Of a stretch of DNA of 47,906 bases, positions 1-8,730 are shown piece by piece (within the stretch, counting starts at the first letter, position 1; each line of letters starts with the position of its first letter). Location of the stretch: the NCBI GenBank assembly GCA_003219175.1, contig QHPU01000064.1, positions 1-47,906 on the forward strand, given 5' to 3'. The notes beneath the pieces were generated by a model, which worked only from the letters and a program-made list of their open reading frames with translations, made no database searches and was not told the origin of the DNA. The translations under genes were made by a program, and so were the position numbers. The DNA comes from Verrucomicrobiota bacterium. Lineage in GTDB: Bacteria > Verrucomicrobiota > Verrucomicrobiia > Chthoniobacterales > UBA10450.

Positions 1-2
1 AC

Positions 3-863
3 CAGGGCGAAGATTTGATAAAAGCACTGAAGCGAGCTGGGCATAAGGCAATTTATCAATCGTCAAAAAGAAAAGGGATTACCAAAGCATTGAAGAAGAA
101 GATCAATCTCGTGCTGGTGGCTGGCGGAGACGGCACCGTGAGCGAGATCGCCTGTCGTTTGGTATCGATGAAAAGCAAGGTCCCGCTTAGCGTCCTGCCG
201 CTTGGGACCGCAAACAATTTCGCGCGTTCGCTCGGCTTTTGTCTTTCCCACGACGAATTGATCGAACGATTGCGTGCCGGCGAGTGCGAAAGTTTTGATG
301 TTGGGTTGGCACGCGGCCCGTGGGGTGAACGTTATTTTTTCGAGGGCGCAGGCGCAGGTTTATTCGCGGATTACCTGCAAGCGCCGAAAGACAATGCCAA
401 AAGAGAGAAGACGAGATCAAAAGCAGAGGAAATGCGGCATCACATTCGGGAATTGCACCGTCGGTTGCAAAATTATCGGGCACGGGAATGGGAGATGGCA
501 CTGGACGGTGAGGATGTGTCAGGATCTTATTTGCTCTGGCACGCGATGAATCTGCGTTCAGTCGGCCCGGTGCTGACTTTAGCTCCAGATGCCAAAACCG
601 ATGATGGCGCTTTCGATTTTGTCGGTGCGCGGGAGGAAGATCGCAAGGTGTTGCTGGACTATTTTGAAGCGCGCGCGGCGGGCAAGAAGCGGAAGCTTCC
701 TCTCTCCATGAGACGCTTCCGCCGGATGCGGCTACGCTGGAATCAATCGCCGCTGCATTTCGATGATGAAGCGTGGTCGGTTAAGAAGGAAAAGCGGCCG
801 CGCTCGCGCGATATTGAAATTGTCGTGAAAGGTTCCGCGCTCCGAATCTGGCGCCTCGAATAA
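3..863 (+). CDS. Diacylglycerol/lipid kinase family protein, 5' partial
   Basis: This gene is cut by the left window edge: the frame is open back to base 3, and the usual short N-terminal strand of the family is missing. The visible part begins with a helix and then reaches the nucleotide-binding motif GGDGT (bases about 124-138), followed by LPLGTANNFARSLG, which is typical of the diacylglycerol kinase catalytic domain (DAGK_cat). A C-terminal beta-sandwich region follows, as in YegS/DgkB-type lipid kinases. The family phosphorylates diacylglycerol or related lipids with ATP at the inner face of the membrane. The exact lipid substrate cannot be read from the sequence. The true start lies outside the window, perhaps 15-25 codons upstream. 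An inserted segment rich in Arg and Lys (around bases 380-500) looks like a flexible excursion. Confidence 0.85.
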   Translation, partial: QGEDLIKALKRAGHKAIYQSSKRKGITKALKKKINLVLVAGGDGTVSEIACRLVSMKSKVPLSVLPLGTANNFARSLGFCLSHDELIERLRAGECESFDVGLARGPWGERYFFEGAGAGLFADYLQAPKDNAKREKTRSKAEEMRHHIRELHRRLQNYRAREWEMALDGEDVSGSYLLWHAMNLRSVGPVLTLAPDAKTDDGAFDFVGAREEDRKVLLDYFEARAAGKKRKLPLSMRRFRRMRLRWNQSPLHFDDEAWSVKKEKRPRSRDIEIVVKGSALRIWRLE

Positions 864-972
864 CACACACGGACGCGCTTCTCGGCGTCCGGGACGTGCG
901 AAAGCGTGTCCCTCCGTTCCGCGGCGCTGCCGCCCGCCCGTTTGCTCTTTTCAGAGCGATCCATAGGGTGAA
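864..972. repeat. Intergenic stretch with two GC-rich hairpins
   Basis: This 109-base spacer carries GGACGCGCTTCTCGGCGTCC (about 870-890), immediately followed by an imperfect hairpin beginning GGGACGTGCG and ending GTGTCCC (about 889-912). There is no T-tract after either stem. It may be a repeat of the kind found elsewhere in this window, or a terminator for the upstream lipid kinase gene. The sequence GGGTGA just before base 973 is a plausible ribosome binding site for the next gene. Confidence 0.4.
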
Positions 973-3900
973 ATGCTCGTGGAAAATGATCAGGAAAAAC
1001 ATTCTAAGCCGAAGAGAAAATGGCGGCGTCGCATTTGGATTTCACTCGCCAGTTTTCTTGCCCTGCTGCTGATCTTCCATCGGCCGATTTTGCTCGGCGC
1101 GATTCATTGGTTTGCTGTTCATCGCCTGGCAAAGGAAAATCTGAGGCTCGACTTTCGGGCGGAAGGTAATGTTTTTACCAGCCTGACCATCCGTAATCTC
1201 CACGTCACTCCGACGGGGCCGGCTGCAATCGAAGTTGCCGAGGCGGAGTATCTTCACACCGAATACAGTTTGTTTTCGTTGCTTCGCGGTCATGCCGACT
1301 TTCTCAACTCGATTGAGGCGCGAAACGCGCGGGTGGTGATCGATCCGGCGAAAGTGCGAGTGAAAGGTGCGCCGCGTCCCCATGAAAAAGTCACGTTACC
1401 TGCGGTTTTTCCAGAGCGAGCGCGCCTGGACAACGTGTCGATGATCGTGCGCGATCCGGCGCACGATTTCATTGCCGAAAATGTATCGCTCGATTTGAAT
1501 CCGCGCGCCCCCGGTTCTCTGAGCGTAACTCTGTTGCAGTTGGTGACAGGCGAAAAGTGGACCCGCGTGACTGGCGCAACCAGTTACGAGAATCGCAATC
1601 TCACCCTGCGCGATGTGGTGCTGAATGAACAAACGCAGTTCAAGCTGATCAACGTCGACGCATCGCATATTCGCCAGCACACGATGGCGTTGCGCGGAGT
1701 TGGAACGCTCGACGGCGCGCCGGTCGATGTCCAAGCCTCCTTGACGGAACAGGCAAGGTCGCTCTTCATAAAATCCCACGTTACTGCGCGGGACCTTTCG
1801 CTGTCCTCGGCAAAAAAGCTCGGCTTGTTTGCCGACGCGCCGGTGCAGGGCGACCTCGAGAGTTTCACCTTCGATTTTGCAGGCTTGTTGCGCTCGCCGA
1901 AGACGTGGGCGGTTTCGGGAGAGGGGATTGTGCGCGATCTGCAGGTCGCAGGCGCAACTTTCGATCGAGCAACGGCGCACATTCTCGCTCACGACGGCGT
2001 GGCCACGATTGAACCGGTCGAGCTCACGCGCGCGGGAACCGGGATACAAGTTCACGGGACAGTTCAGCTGCCGGAGAAGGCCGACGATCTTGGACGTAGT
2101 CCGGCCAAGTTTGAAATCGTCAGCAATGATCTCGATCTCGCGCCTATTACCTCGGCGATGGAAAATCCGTTAACCGGTCATGGGCAGATCAACGGAAGAC
2201 TGGAAGTCCGCGATCAACAAATGCAGGTCGCGCTTCGGGCGGGAACGGGAGCGATCAGCAGTCGTGATTTCAGCTTGGAAAAACTTGAGGCGGCAGTTAC
2301 CGCGACAAAAAATCTGCGAGCACAAAGAAAAGATGCCCCCTGGTTTGAGGGCACGCGTGCCGATGTGAATGTCGTCCTCTCAGCTGCGCGGAACAACGAG
2401 TTCGCAGTCGATACCGTTTCCGCTCACCTCGAGCAAAACGACGACCTGGTTAACATCAACAATCTTACCATCCAGCGCGGACCCAATCAGATCGCGGGCA
2501 GCGGCTCGGTACGCTTGCTTGCGGACGAAAAAGATTTCACCAAACAACCGGCAACGATCCAATTCGCGATCAACGCTCCACAAACCGGCGATTTTTGGAA
2601 TGGGGATTCACCGAATCACGTTACCGGCGTGTTCAATGCCTCCGGTAGCGTGCGATGGAACGGCGCAATCGCGGACGGTTGGTTCAATGTTTACGGAACG
2701 AACCTGCAGGCCCGAAACTTATCTGTCCCGCAACTGAGCGGCGTTGGATTGATCTGGCAAAGCACGGTTTTTCTGAATGATTTGACTGCGAACCTGAATC
2801 AGCGCGATTTCGTGAATGGGCAGGGGACGCTCGATTTGCGCGGTGAAAGAAAATTCGCCGGCAAACTAGCCATCGATATCGCGGATTTGAACACGCTGAA
2901 GCCGTTGCTGGAAGCGAGTGGAAATAAATCAGAGCTGGGCGGTTCATTCACGATGAATTGGAATGGGCACGGCTCACTCACAAAACTAACTGAAATTGGA
3001 TCGCTCAAGCTCGATTGGAAGAACGGCCGGCTGGGTAACATGAAGGCGATGACTGCGAACATCGACGCCACTTATTCGCAGGCAGGGCTTGAGGTTCCAA
3101 CCTTCTTTATCGGAAGCGATCGGATGGATTTCCAGGCGGTCGTTTCTGCCAAAGGCAACACGCTCGAGATTTCGAAAATCCAGCTCGACCAAGGGCAGGC
3201 GAAATACGCCACCGGTTACGTGTCCGTCCCATTCATTTGGAAAAACGTCGGCACAAATCAGCCCGTTTTCCCGCGCGACGGAAAGGTGAATGCAACTTTT
3301 GATTCGGCCAATCTCGATCTCAAGAAATTGTTCGATGACTTCGGGATGGAGCCGGCGGCGTCCGGATTTTTGTCGATCAAACTGCAAGCGGGCGGGACCC
3401 TCGCGAATTTGCAGGCGCATCTCGATGTCGAGGGGCGGGATTTGCGCAACCCGAAGCTGACGAATCTTGATCCGGCGACGTTTCGTCTATCGGCCGCTGC
3501 CGCCGAAGAAAAAATCAATGTTACCGGAGAATTGAAGCAACCGAAGATTCAACCCGTCAGTATCGCCGCGACGATGCCATTCGATGCCGGGAAAATCCTG
3601 AGCACGCGTTCGTTTGACGAAAACACGCCGGTGCAGGCGACGGTGCGGATGCCGCGAAGCTCGGTGAATTTTTTGCGCCAATTCATTCCCGCAGTGGAGC
3701 AGCTCGATGGCGACCTGGCGTTTGAAGTCGCTATCGGTGGAACCGTTGCGCGGCCAGCCTTAAGCGGGAGCGGCGACATCACCATCAATGCCGCGCGTTT
3801 CACCAACGCGACTTTGCCAGCGTTGCACGGATTCCAATCGCGGCTGCTGTTTCGGGACAACACAATGACGCTGGAAAGATTCCGCGGCGATCTCGCTGGT

Positions 3901-4854
3901 GGACCGTTCACGCTCGGCGGCCGCGTTGTTTTCACCAAGCTGACGGAACCGAACATGGACGTTGATCTGCGAGCCGAGAGCATACTGATTGCGCGCAACG
4001 ATTCGCTGACCGCGCGCGCCGATGCGAATCTGAAAGTAACCGGCCCGGTGACCAGCGCGACGGTCAAAGGAAATGTCGCACTGACGGACAGCCATTTTCT
4101 CAAAGACATCGATTTAATTCCGATTGGATTGCCGGGCCGTCCTGCACCGCAACCGATCGAAGAGCGGCCGGATTATTCGATTAAAACCCCACCAATGCGC
4201 GATTGGAAATTCGATATGGCGATCAAAACCAAGGACCCGTTTTCCATTCGCGGAAATCTCGCCAACGGCGGTGCCATCATCGATCTACACTTGGGAGGAA
4301 CCGGCGCGCATCCCGAACTAAAAGGAACGGTGAAATTGCAAAACGTGGAAGCAACGCTGCCATTCAGCCAGTTGGATGTGACCAACGGGTTTCTTTATTT
4401 TGATCCAAGCGATTCCTTCAACCCCAAGATCGATCTGCAAGGCAGGTCGCTGATCCGCGATTACACCGTGCGGGTTTATGTTTACGGAAGCTCGCTCGCA
4501 CCCCAGGCGGTTTTCACGAGCGAACCGCCCCTGCCGCAAGAGGAAATTATTTCTCTGCTTGCAACTGGGACCACGCGGCAGGAATTAACTGGAAGCGGTA
4601 ACGTGCTGGCCGGTCGCGCTGCCATGCTCGTGGTGCAGCAACTATATCGCAAAATTTTCAAGAAAGGTCAGCCCACGCAGAGCAACTCAGTTTTCGATCG
4701 TTTGCAGGTCGATCTCGGTACCGTGGATCCGCGCACCGGGCGCGAGCAAGCAACGGCGCGATTCAAAGTTAACGAGAATTGGGTACTTGTCGGTGACATT
4801 GGAGTTGGGGGAGAATTTCGCGGCCAGGTGAAATACCTCATTCGATTCCATTGA
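973..4854 (+). CDS. tamB: TamB-like translocation and assembly module protein
   Basis: A 1293-residue protein with a basic N-terminus and one membrane anchor (residues about 21-43), followed by a very long region of repeated beta strands and a C-terminal TamB (DUF490) domain over roughly the last 350 residues, ending in a short aromatic beta strand. This is the layout of TamB and other AsmA-like bridge proteins, which span the periplasm from the inner membrane and support outer-membrane protein insertion and lipid transport. The gene stops one base before the start of an Omp85-family gene, which matches the tamA-tamB partnership although the order is reversed relative to Escherichia coli. The start at 973 is preceded by GGGTGA. 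TamB is favoured over AsmA because of the length, the C-terminal domain and the neighbour. Confidence 0.88.
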   Translation: MLVENDQEKHSKPKRKWRRRIWISLASFLALLLIFHRPILLGAIHWFAVHRLAKENLRLDFRAEGNVFTSLTIRNLHVTPTGPAAIEVAEAEYLHTEYSLFSLLRGHADFLNSIEARNARVVIDPAKVRVKGAPRPHEKVTLPAVFPERARLDNVSMIVRDPAHDFIAENVSLDLNPRAPGSLSVTLLQLVTGEKWTRVTGATSYENRNLTLRDVVLNEQTQFKLINVDASHIRQHTMALRGVGTLDGAPVDVQASLTEQARSLFIKSHVTARDLSLSSAKKLGLFADAPVQGDLESFTFDFAGLLRSPKTWAVSGEGIVRDLQVAGATFDRATAHILAHDGVATIEPVELTRAGTGIQVHGTVQLPEKADDLGRSPAKFEIVSNDLDLAPITSAMENPLTGHGQINGRLEVRDQQMQVALRAGTGAISSRDFSLEKLEAAVTATKNLRAQRKDAPWFEGTRADVNVVLSAARNNEFAVDTVSAHLEQNDDLVNINNLTIQRGPNQIAGSGSVRLLADEKDFTKQPATIQFAINAPQTGDFWNGDSPNHVTGVFNASGSVRWNGAIADGWFNVYGTNLQARNLSVPQLSGVGLIWQSTVFLNDLTANLNQRDFVNGQGTLDLRGERKFAGKLAIDIADLNTLKPLLEASGNKSELGGSFTMNWNGHGSLTKLTEIGSLKLDWKNGRLGNMKAMTANIDATYSQAGLEVPTFFIGSDRMDFQAVVSAKGNTLEISKIQLDQGQAKYATGYVSVPFIWKNVGTNQPVFPRDGKVNATFDSANLDLKKLFDDFGMEPAASGFLSIKLQAGGTLANLQAHLDVEGRDLRNPKLTNLDPATFRLSAAAAEEKINVTGELKQPKIQPVSIAATMPFDAGKILSTRSFDENTPVQATVRMPRSSVNFLRQFIPAVEQLDGDLAFEVAIGGTVARPALSGSGDITINAARFTNATLPALHGFQSRLLFRDNTMTLERFRGDLAGGPFTLGGRVVFTKLTEPNMDVDLRAESILIARNDSLTARADANLKVTGPVTSATVKGNVALTDSHFLKDIDLIPIGLPGRPAPQPIEERPDYSIKTPPMRDWKFDMAIKTKDPFSIRGNLANGGAIIDLHLGGTGAHPELKGTVKLQNVEATLPFSQLDVTNGFLYFDPSDSFNPKIDLQGRSLIRDYTVRVYVYGSSLAPQAVFTSEPPLPQEEIISLLATGTTRQELTGSGNVLAGRAAMLVVQQLYRKIFKKGQPTQSNSVFDRLQVDLGTVDPRTGREQATARFKVNENWVLVGDIGVGGEFRGQVKYLIRFH

Positions 4855-4855
4855 G

Positions 4856-6958
4856 ATGCGGCGCGCGAATTTTCTGCTCGGCCTGACCGCGCTTATCGCC
4901 GCACCGAATCTTTGGGGACAAACCGCCGTGGATGTGAAACGGCCGGAAGAACGTGCCCGCGAACATAAAATTGAGGAGCGCGAGGAGAAGAAAAAAGCGA
5001 AAAGCACGGATCTGGAAATTCGCGGCGCGGCTGCCTTCAAGGAGGATGAATTGCGTACCGTCTTGAAGGAACAGATTGCGACCATTCACGATTTCGGATT
5101 AACCGCGGCCCGGGCCGATGATGCCGCATTTTTTCTGCAATTGTTTTACCGGAAACACGGCTACGCCAGAGTCGACGTGCACTACCGGATCGAGGGCGGC
5201 TCCCGATTGGTGCTGGAGATTACGGAAGGGCCGCAAGTGATTTTGAGCGCGATCAATTTTTCCGGTAACAATCACGTTCCAGCGAAAACACTTTTTGAGT
5301 ACGCCGTCGGTCCAACACGGGAGCGTTATTCGCGTTTGCAAAAGGAATTGCCTTTTGTCGCAACAGACGTGCAGGAAGGGGCGGACTTGGTGCACCGCTA
5401 TTACGTAAGCGAGGGATATTTGGATGCGGTGGTTGATCCCCCACAATACGATTTCAGCGCCGACGGAAAGCGGGGGGAGGTAATCATTCCCGTCCACGAA
5501 GGTCGCCAGTATTTTTTCGGCGATTTGGTTTTTCACGGGCACACCATTTACGATCCCGCAACGTTGCGCGGCCAGATGATCGACTTGCTTTCGCAACCGT
5601 ACACCGATCGTCGCGTGGACGATATTTCGCGTCGGCTCCAGGCTTACTACAAGGCGCGTGGTTACTACGCGGTAAAAGTTGAGGCCGCCGGCGAGCCGGA
5701 GCGTGCCGCCGCCGGCCATGTGCCGGTGATTGTCACGCTTTCACCAGGTCCAGTTTACAAATTTGATGGCGTCAATATTACCGGGCTGCGGCGTTTGCGG
5801 CCGAGTTATGTCCGTAATCGTTTTGCCTCACTCGAGGGAAAAAACTACAGCCCGGACGTACTCGACGAAAAATTCCGCGAACTGATGCGCACCGGCCTCT
5901 TTAATGTCCTTCAAATTAATCCACAACCGGTGGGCGACGATTATTTGCGGCTCGATGTTTCCGCTGAAGAAGCCAAAGCCAAGGAATTCGGTTTTTCGAT
6001 AGGCTATGGGACCTACACCGGCGCAATTTTCGGGGTGAGCTTTGCCGACCGAGATTTGTTTGGCTATGGCAGGCCACTGTTCACATCGATCGAGATTTCC
6101 GAACGGGGCTATAAGGGCGAAATTTTGTGGGACGATCCGCATTTTCTCGAAAGCGACGTGGAACTGAAGGTTCGATTGAGTGCGTTTACGTTCGATTTCG
6201 ACGGTTATTCGAAGTTTGAAATCGGAAACCGGACAGAATTCTCCTACAGTCTTACCAAGAAATATAAGGTCGGTGTCTTTGGATCGGAGCGACGGGTCGA
6301 AATTGTCAGTAGCGACATCAAGGACAAGTTCATCGGCGATCCCAAGTATTTTGTCAGTTCGATTGGCTTGTTTCACACCCTCGATTTGCGCGACAGTCCG
6401 GTGGTACCGAGTCGTGGCTTCGTCTTTGACCAAACTTTCGAGCTCGCGAACAATGCCATTGGGAGCGAGATCGAGTTCTTTCGCACGACGGCGCGCGCGA
6501 GCTACTTCATTTCCTTCGGTAAAACGTTGCTGGAACTCGGGGCGCGCGCTGGTTTGATTCGCCCGCTCACGGAAAGCACTAGCGACATCAACGCGATTCC
6601 GATCGACGAACGTTTCTTCAACGGCGGCAGCACTACTGTGCGAAGTTTTGCGGAACGTGACCTCGGCCCGCACGATCACCGTCGTCACCCACTGGGCGGC
6701 GAGTTCTATACCGTTTTCAATGTCGAATATACCTTTCCGCTTTACGGCGAATTGCAGGGTGCGGTTTTTTTCGATGCCGGCAATTTGTTGCCTGACGCAG
6801 ACAACCCCGGCTTTGACGACATGCGCTATGGAATCGGGGTGGGTTTACGTTACAAACTACCCATCGGTCCGATTCGACTGGATTACGGCGTGAACCCGGA
6901 TCGACGTGAACACGAAGACTTCGGGGCATTTCATTTCAGCTTTGGATTTGCGTTTTGA
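4856..6958 (+). CDS. Omp85-family outer-membrane assembly protein (TamA/BamA-like)
   Basis: A 700-residue protein with a signal peptide (residues 1 to about 22), a short charged coiled stretch rich in Glu, Arg and Lys, about four POTRA domains (residues about 40-380) and a C-terminal 16-strand-type barrel (about 385-700). The barrel carries TVRSFAERDLGP, the counterpart of the conserved VRGF/Y loop of Omp85 proteins but with Ser in place of Gly, and the chain ends in Phe (FGFAF) as expected for an outer-membrane barrel. It begins one base after the tamB-like stop codon, so the two are almost certainly co-transcribed. Four POTRA domains exceed the three of TamA and fall short of the five of proteobacterial BamA. 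The gene pair points to TamA function; serving as the main BamA cannot be excluded. Confidence 0.88.
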   Translation: MRRANFLLGLTALIAAPNLWGQTAVDVKRPEERAREHKIEEREEKKKAKSTDLEIRGAAAFKEDELRTVLKEQIATIHDFGLTAARADDAAFFLQLFYRKHGYARVDVHYRIEGGSRLVLEITEGPQVILSAINFSGNNHVPAKTLFEYAVGPTRERYSRLQKELPFVATDVQEGADLVHRYYVSEGYLDAVVDPPQYDFSADGKRGEVIIPVHEGRQYFFGDLVFHGHTIYDPATLRGQMIDLLSQPYTDRRVDDISRRLQAYYKARGYYAVKVEAAGEPERAAAGHVPVIVTLSPGPVYKFDGVNITGLRRLRPSYVRNRFASLEGKNYSPDVLDEKFRELMRTGLFNVLQINPQPVGDDYLRLDVSAEEAKAKEFGFSIGYGTYTGAIFGVSFADRDLFGYGRPLFTSIEISERGYKGEILWDDPHFLESDVELKVRLSAFTFDFDGYSKFEIGNRTEFSYSLTKKYKVGVFGSERRVEIVSSDIKDKFIGDPKYFVSSIGLFHTLDLRDSPVVPSRGFVFDQTFELANNAIGSEIEFFRTTARASYFISFGKTLLELGARAGLIRPLTESTSDINAIPIDERFFNGGSTTVRSFAERDLGPHDHRRHPLGGEFYTVFNVEYTFPLYGELQGAVFFDAGNLLPDADNPGFDDMRYGIGVGLRYKLPIGPIRLDYGVNPDRREHEDFGAFHFSFGFAF

Positions 6959-6991
6959 AGCGTGCGTTGGCTAGATCACGTACTCTAGTTG

Positions 6992-7122
6992 ACACCGCGC
7001 TTCAGCGCGGTGTATCTGCCAACGCTGCAATGGCAACCGCTTCAGCGGTTTTGTCGCGGGCAGAGAAACCGCTAAAGCGGTTTATACTTGGCTGGTTGCT
7101 CACACCGCGCTAAAGCGCGGCG
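6992..7122. repeat. Four-hairpin intergenic repeat cluster
   Basis: Four short palindromes lie in a row: 6992-7013 (9-bp stem, loop TTCA), 7035-7050 (AACCGC, loop TTCA), 7066-7083 (AAACCGCT, AA, AGCGGTTT) and 7103-7122 (CACCGCGC, loop TAAA, one mismatch). The outer two share the ACCGCGC stem and the inner two share the AACCGC stem, so the cluster has an A-B-B-A layout. A decayed relative, CGCGCTAAAGCG, occurs at 24358-24369. The cluster fills most of the 180-base gap between the Omp85 gene and the decarboxylase gene and looks like a REP/REPIN-type element rather than a regulator site. Confidence 0.75.
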
Positions 7123-7138
7123 GTAATGAGATCCAGAC

Positions 7139-8602
7139 ATGAAAGATCGACACGATAATCCCAGGGACACGCCACCGGAAGAATTCCGCGAGCAATTGCA
7201 TCGGCTGGCCGATTGGGTCGCTGATTACCGCGCGAACCTTGAACAATTGCGCGTGGCGCCAAATGCCCTACCCGGGTCGATTCAGCGAGCGCTACCTTCT
7301 GAGCCACCGAATACGGCAGAATCGTTCGAAAAAATTCTTGCCGATATTGATCGCATAATTGTCCCGGGAATGGTGCATTGGGGCCACCCCAACTTTCTGG
7401 CGTATTTCGGATGGACAGTGACCGGTCCGTCCATTTTGGGTGAGATCATAACCGCGCCGCTCAACGTCAATGCGATGACGTGGCGCACATCGCCCGCGGC
7501 CACGGAATTGGAAGCGGTGGTGATCGACTGGCTTCGCCAATGGCTGGACTTGTCCACGGAATTTGGGGGTGTGATTTATGACACGGCTTCGGTTGGGGTG
7601 ATGCACGCGCTCGCCGTCGCCCGTGAAGAAGCGGCACCTTCTACCCGCAAATTTGGTCTAACGAGTCGTGGACTACCGCGCTTCCGTGTTTATACCTCCG
7701 ATCAAGCGCATAGCTCTGCGGAGAAAGCTGCGATCGCGCTGGGATTGGGCGAAGAAAATGTGGTCCGGGTAGCAAGCGATTCTGATTTTCGCATGAATGT
7801 TCGTGCGCTGCGCGAAGCGATGGCCCGGGACCTTGCTCAAAATCTGAAACCACTGGCCGTGATCGCCACCGTCGGCACGACCTCCACCGCCAGTGTCGAT
7901 CCGATTCCTGAAATCGCGAAAGTTTGCCGCGAAAATAATATCTGGCTGCACATTGACGGCGCCTATGGCGGTGGGTTTGCCCTGCTCCCGGAATTCAAGA
8001 GCCTGACCGAAGGATGGGCGGAAGCCGATTCGATCGTGATCAATCCGCACAAGACTCTTTTTGTGCCGTTGGATTTCAGTGTTCTCTATGTCCGTAATAT
8101 CGAACGGCTGCGAAAGGTGTTTACTCTGGTGCCGGAATATTTGCGCGGCGATACCATCGAGGCGGAGAAGAATTACATGGACTACGGCATCCAGCTTGGC
8201 CGCAGGTTCCGCGCGCTGAAGGCGTGGGTGATTTGGCGGTCATTCGGGCGCGAAGGAATGGTCGCATTCATGCGCGAGCATTTGCGGCTGGCACGTTTAT
8301 TCGGGGGATGGGTGAAGGGATCGAGCGATTTTGAATTGTCCGCGCCCATTAGCATGGGCGTGGTCTGTTTTCGATTTGTCGCCGCGCCGGGATCGTCAAT
8401 CCCGGATACAAAAGTAGACAGGTTGAATTCGAAAATCGTGGAACAGGTCAACGAATCCGGCAACGCTTACCTCACTCAAACCAAGCTGCGTGGGCGTACC
8501 GTAATCCGCATCGGCCTGGGTAACGTCCTAACGACTGAGAGACATTTGCGAGTGGCTTGGGACTTGATTCGGGAAACCGCGCACTCGCTCAATGGACGTT
8601 AG
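7139..8602 (+). CDS. Group II pyridoxal-dependent amino acid decarboxylase
   Basis: A 487-residue fold-type I PLP enzyme of the aromatic-L-amino-acid decarboxylase family. The N-terminal half has HWGHPNFLAYF, typical of the substrate-side loop. HIDGAYGG carries the Asp (D273) that contacts the pyridine nitrogen, and NPHK holds the Schiff-base Lys (K305). The length matches the family (about 470-500). These enzymes remove the carboxyl group from aromatic amino acids such as tyrosine, tryptophan or DOPA, but the substrate here cannot be fixed from sequence. There is no transporter or amine pathway gene beside it, so its role is open. It stands alone between two repeat-filled spacers. Confidence 0.88.
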   Translation: MKDRHDNPRDTPPEEFREQLHRLADWVADYRANLEQLRVAPNALPGSIQRALPSEPPNTAESFEKILADIDRIIVPGMVHWGHPNFLAYFGWTVTGPSILGEIITAPLNVNAMTWRTSPAATELEAVVIDWLRQWLDLSTEFGGVIYDTASVGVMHALAVAREEAAPSTRKFGLTSRGLPRFRVYTSDQAHSSAEKAAIALGLGEENVVRVASDSDFRMNVRALREAMARDLAQNLKPLAVIATVGTTSTASVDPIPEIAKVCRENNIWLHIDGAYGGGFALLPEFKSLTEGWAEADSIVINPHKTLFVPLDFSVLYVRNIERLRKVFTLVPEYLRGDTIEAEKNYMDYGIQLGRRFRALKAWVIWRSFGREGMVAFMREHLRLARLFGGWVKGSSDFELSAPISMGVVCFRFVAAPGSSIPDTKVDRLNSKIVEQVNESGNAYLTQTKLRGRTVIRIGLGNVLTTERHLRVAWDLIRETAHSLNGR

Positions 8603-8730
8603 CCATCCTGGCTGACCTAGGTCCGAGGCGGACTGGCGAATGGCTGGAAACCTAACTTCCGTCAGCCCTGCCAAAAACCGTTTGGCGACATGGCAAGTCA
8701 CCGTAAGTTTGCGGCCACTCGAGCGCTGCA
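8603..8730. repeat. Intergenic repeat with the GTCCGAG core
   Basis: The spacer holds the core GTCCGAGGCGGACTGGCG at 8621-8638, a palindrome (GTCCG, AGG, CGGAC) with a fixed right flank TGGCG. It lies between AGCCAT (8601-8606) and ATGGCT (8640-8645), which form an outer stem. The same core recurs at four other places in the window, one of them inside hpnH. No small gene is visible. Confidence 0.75.
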
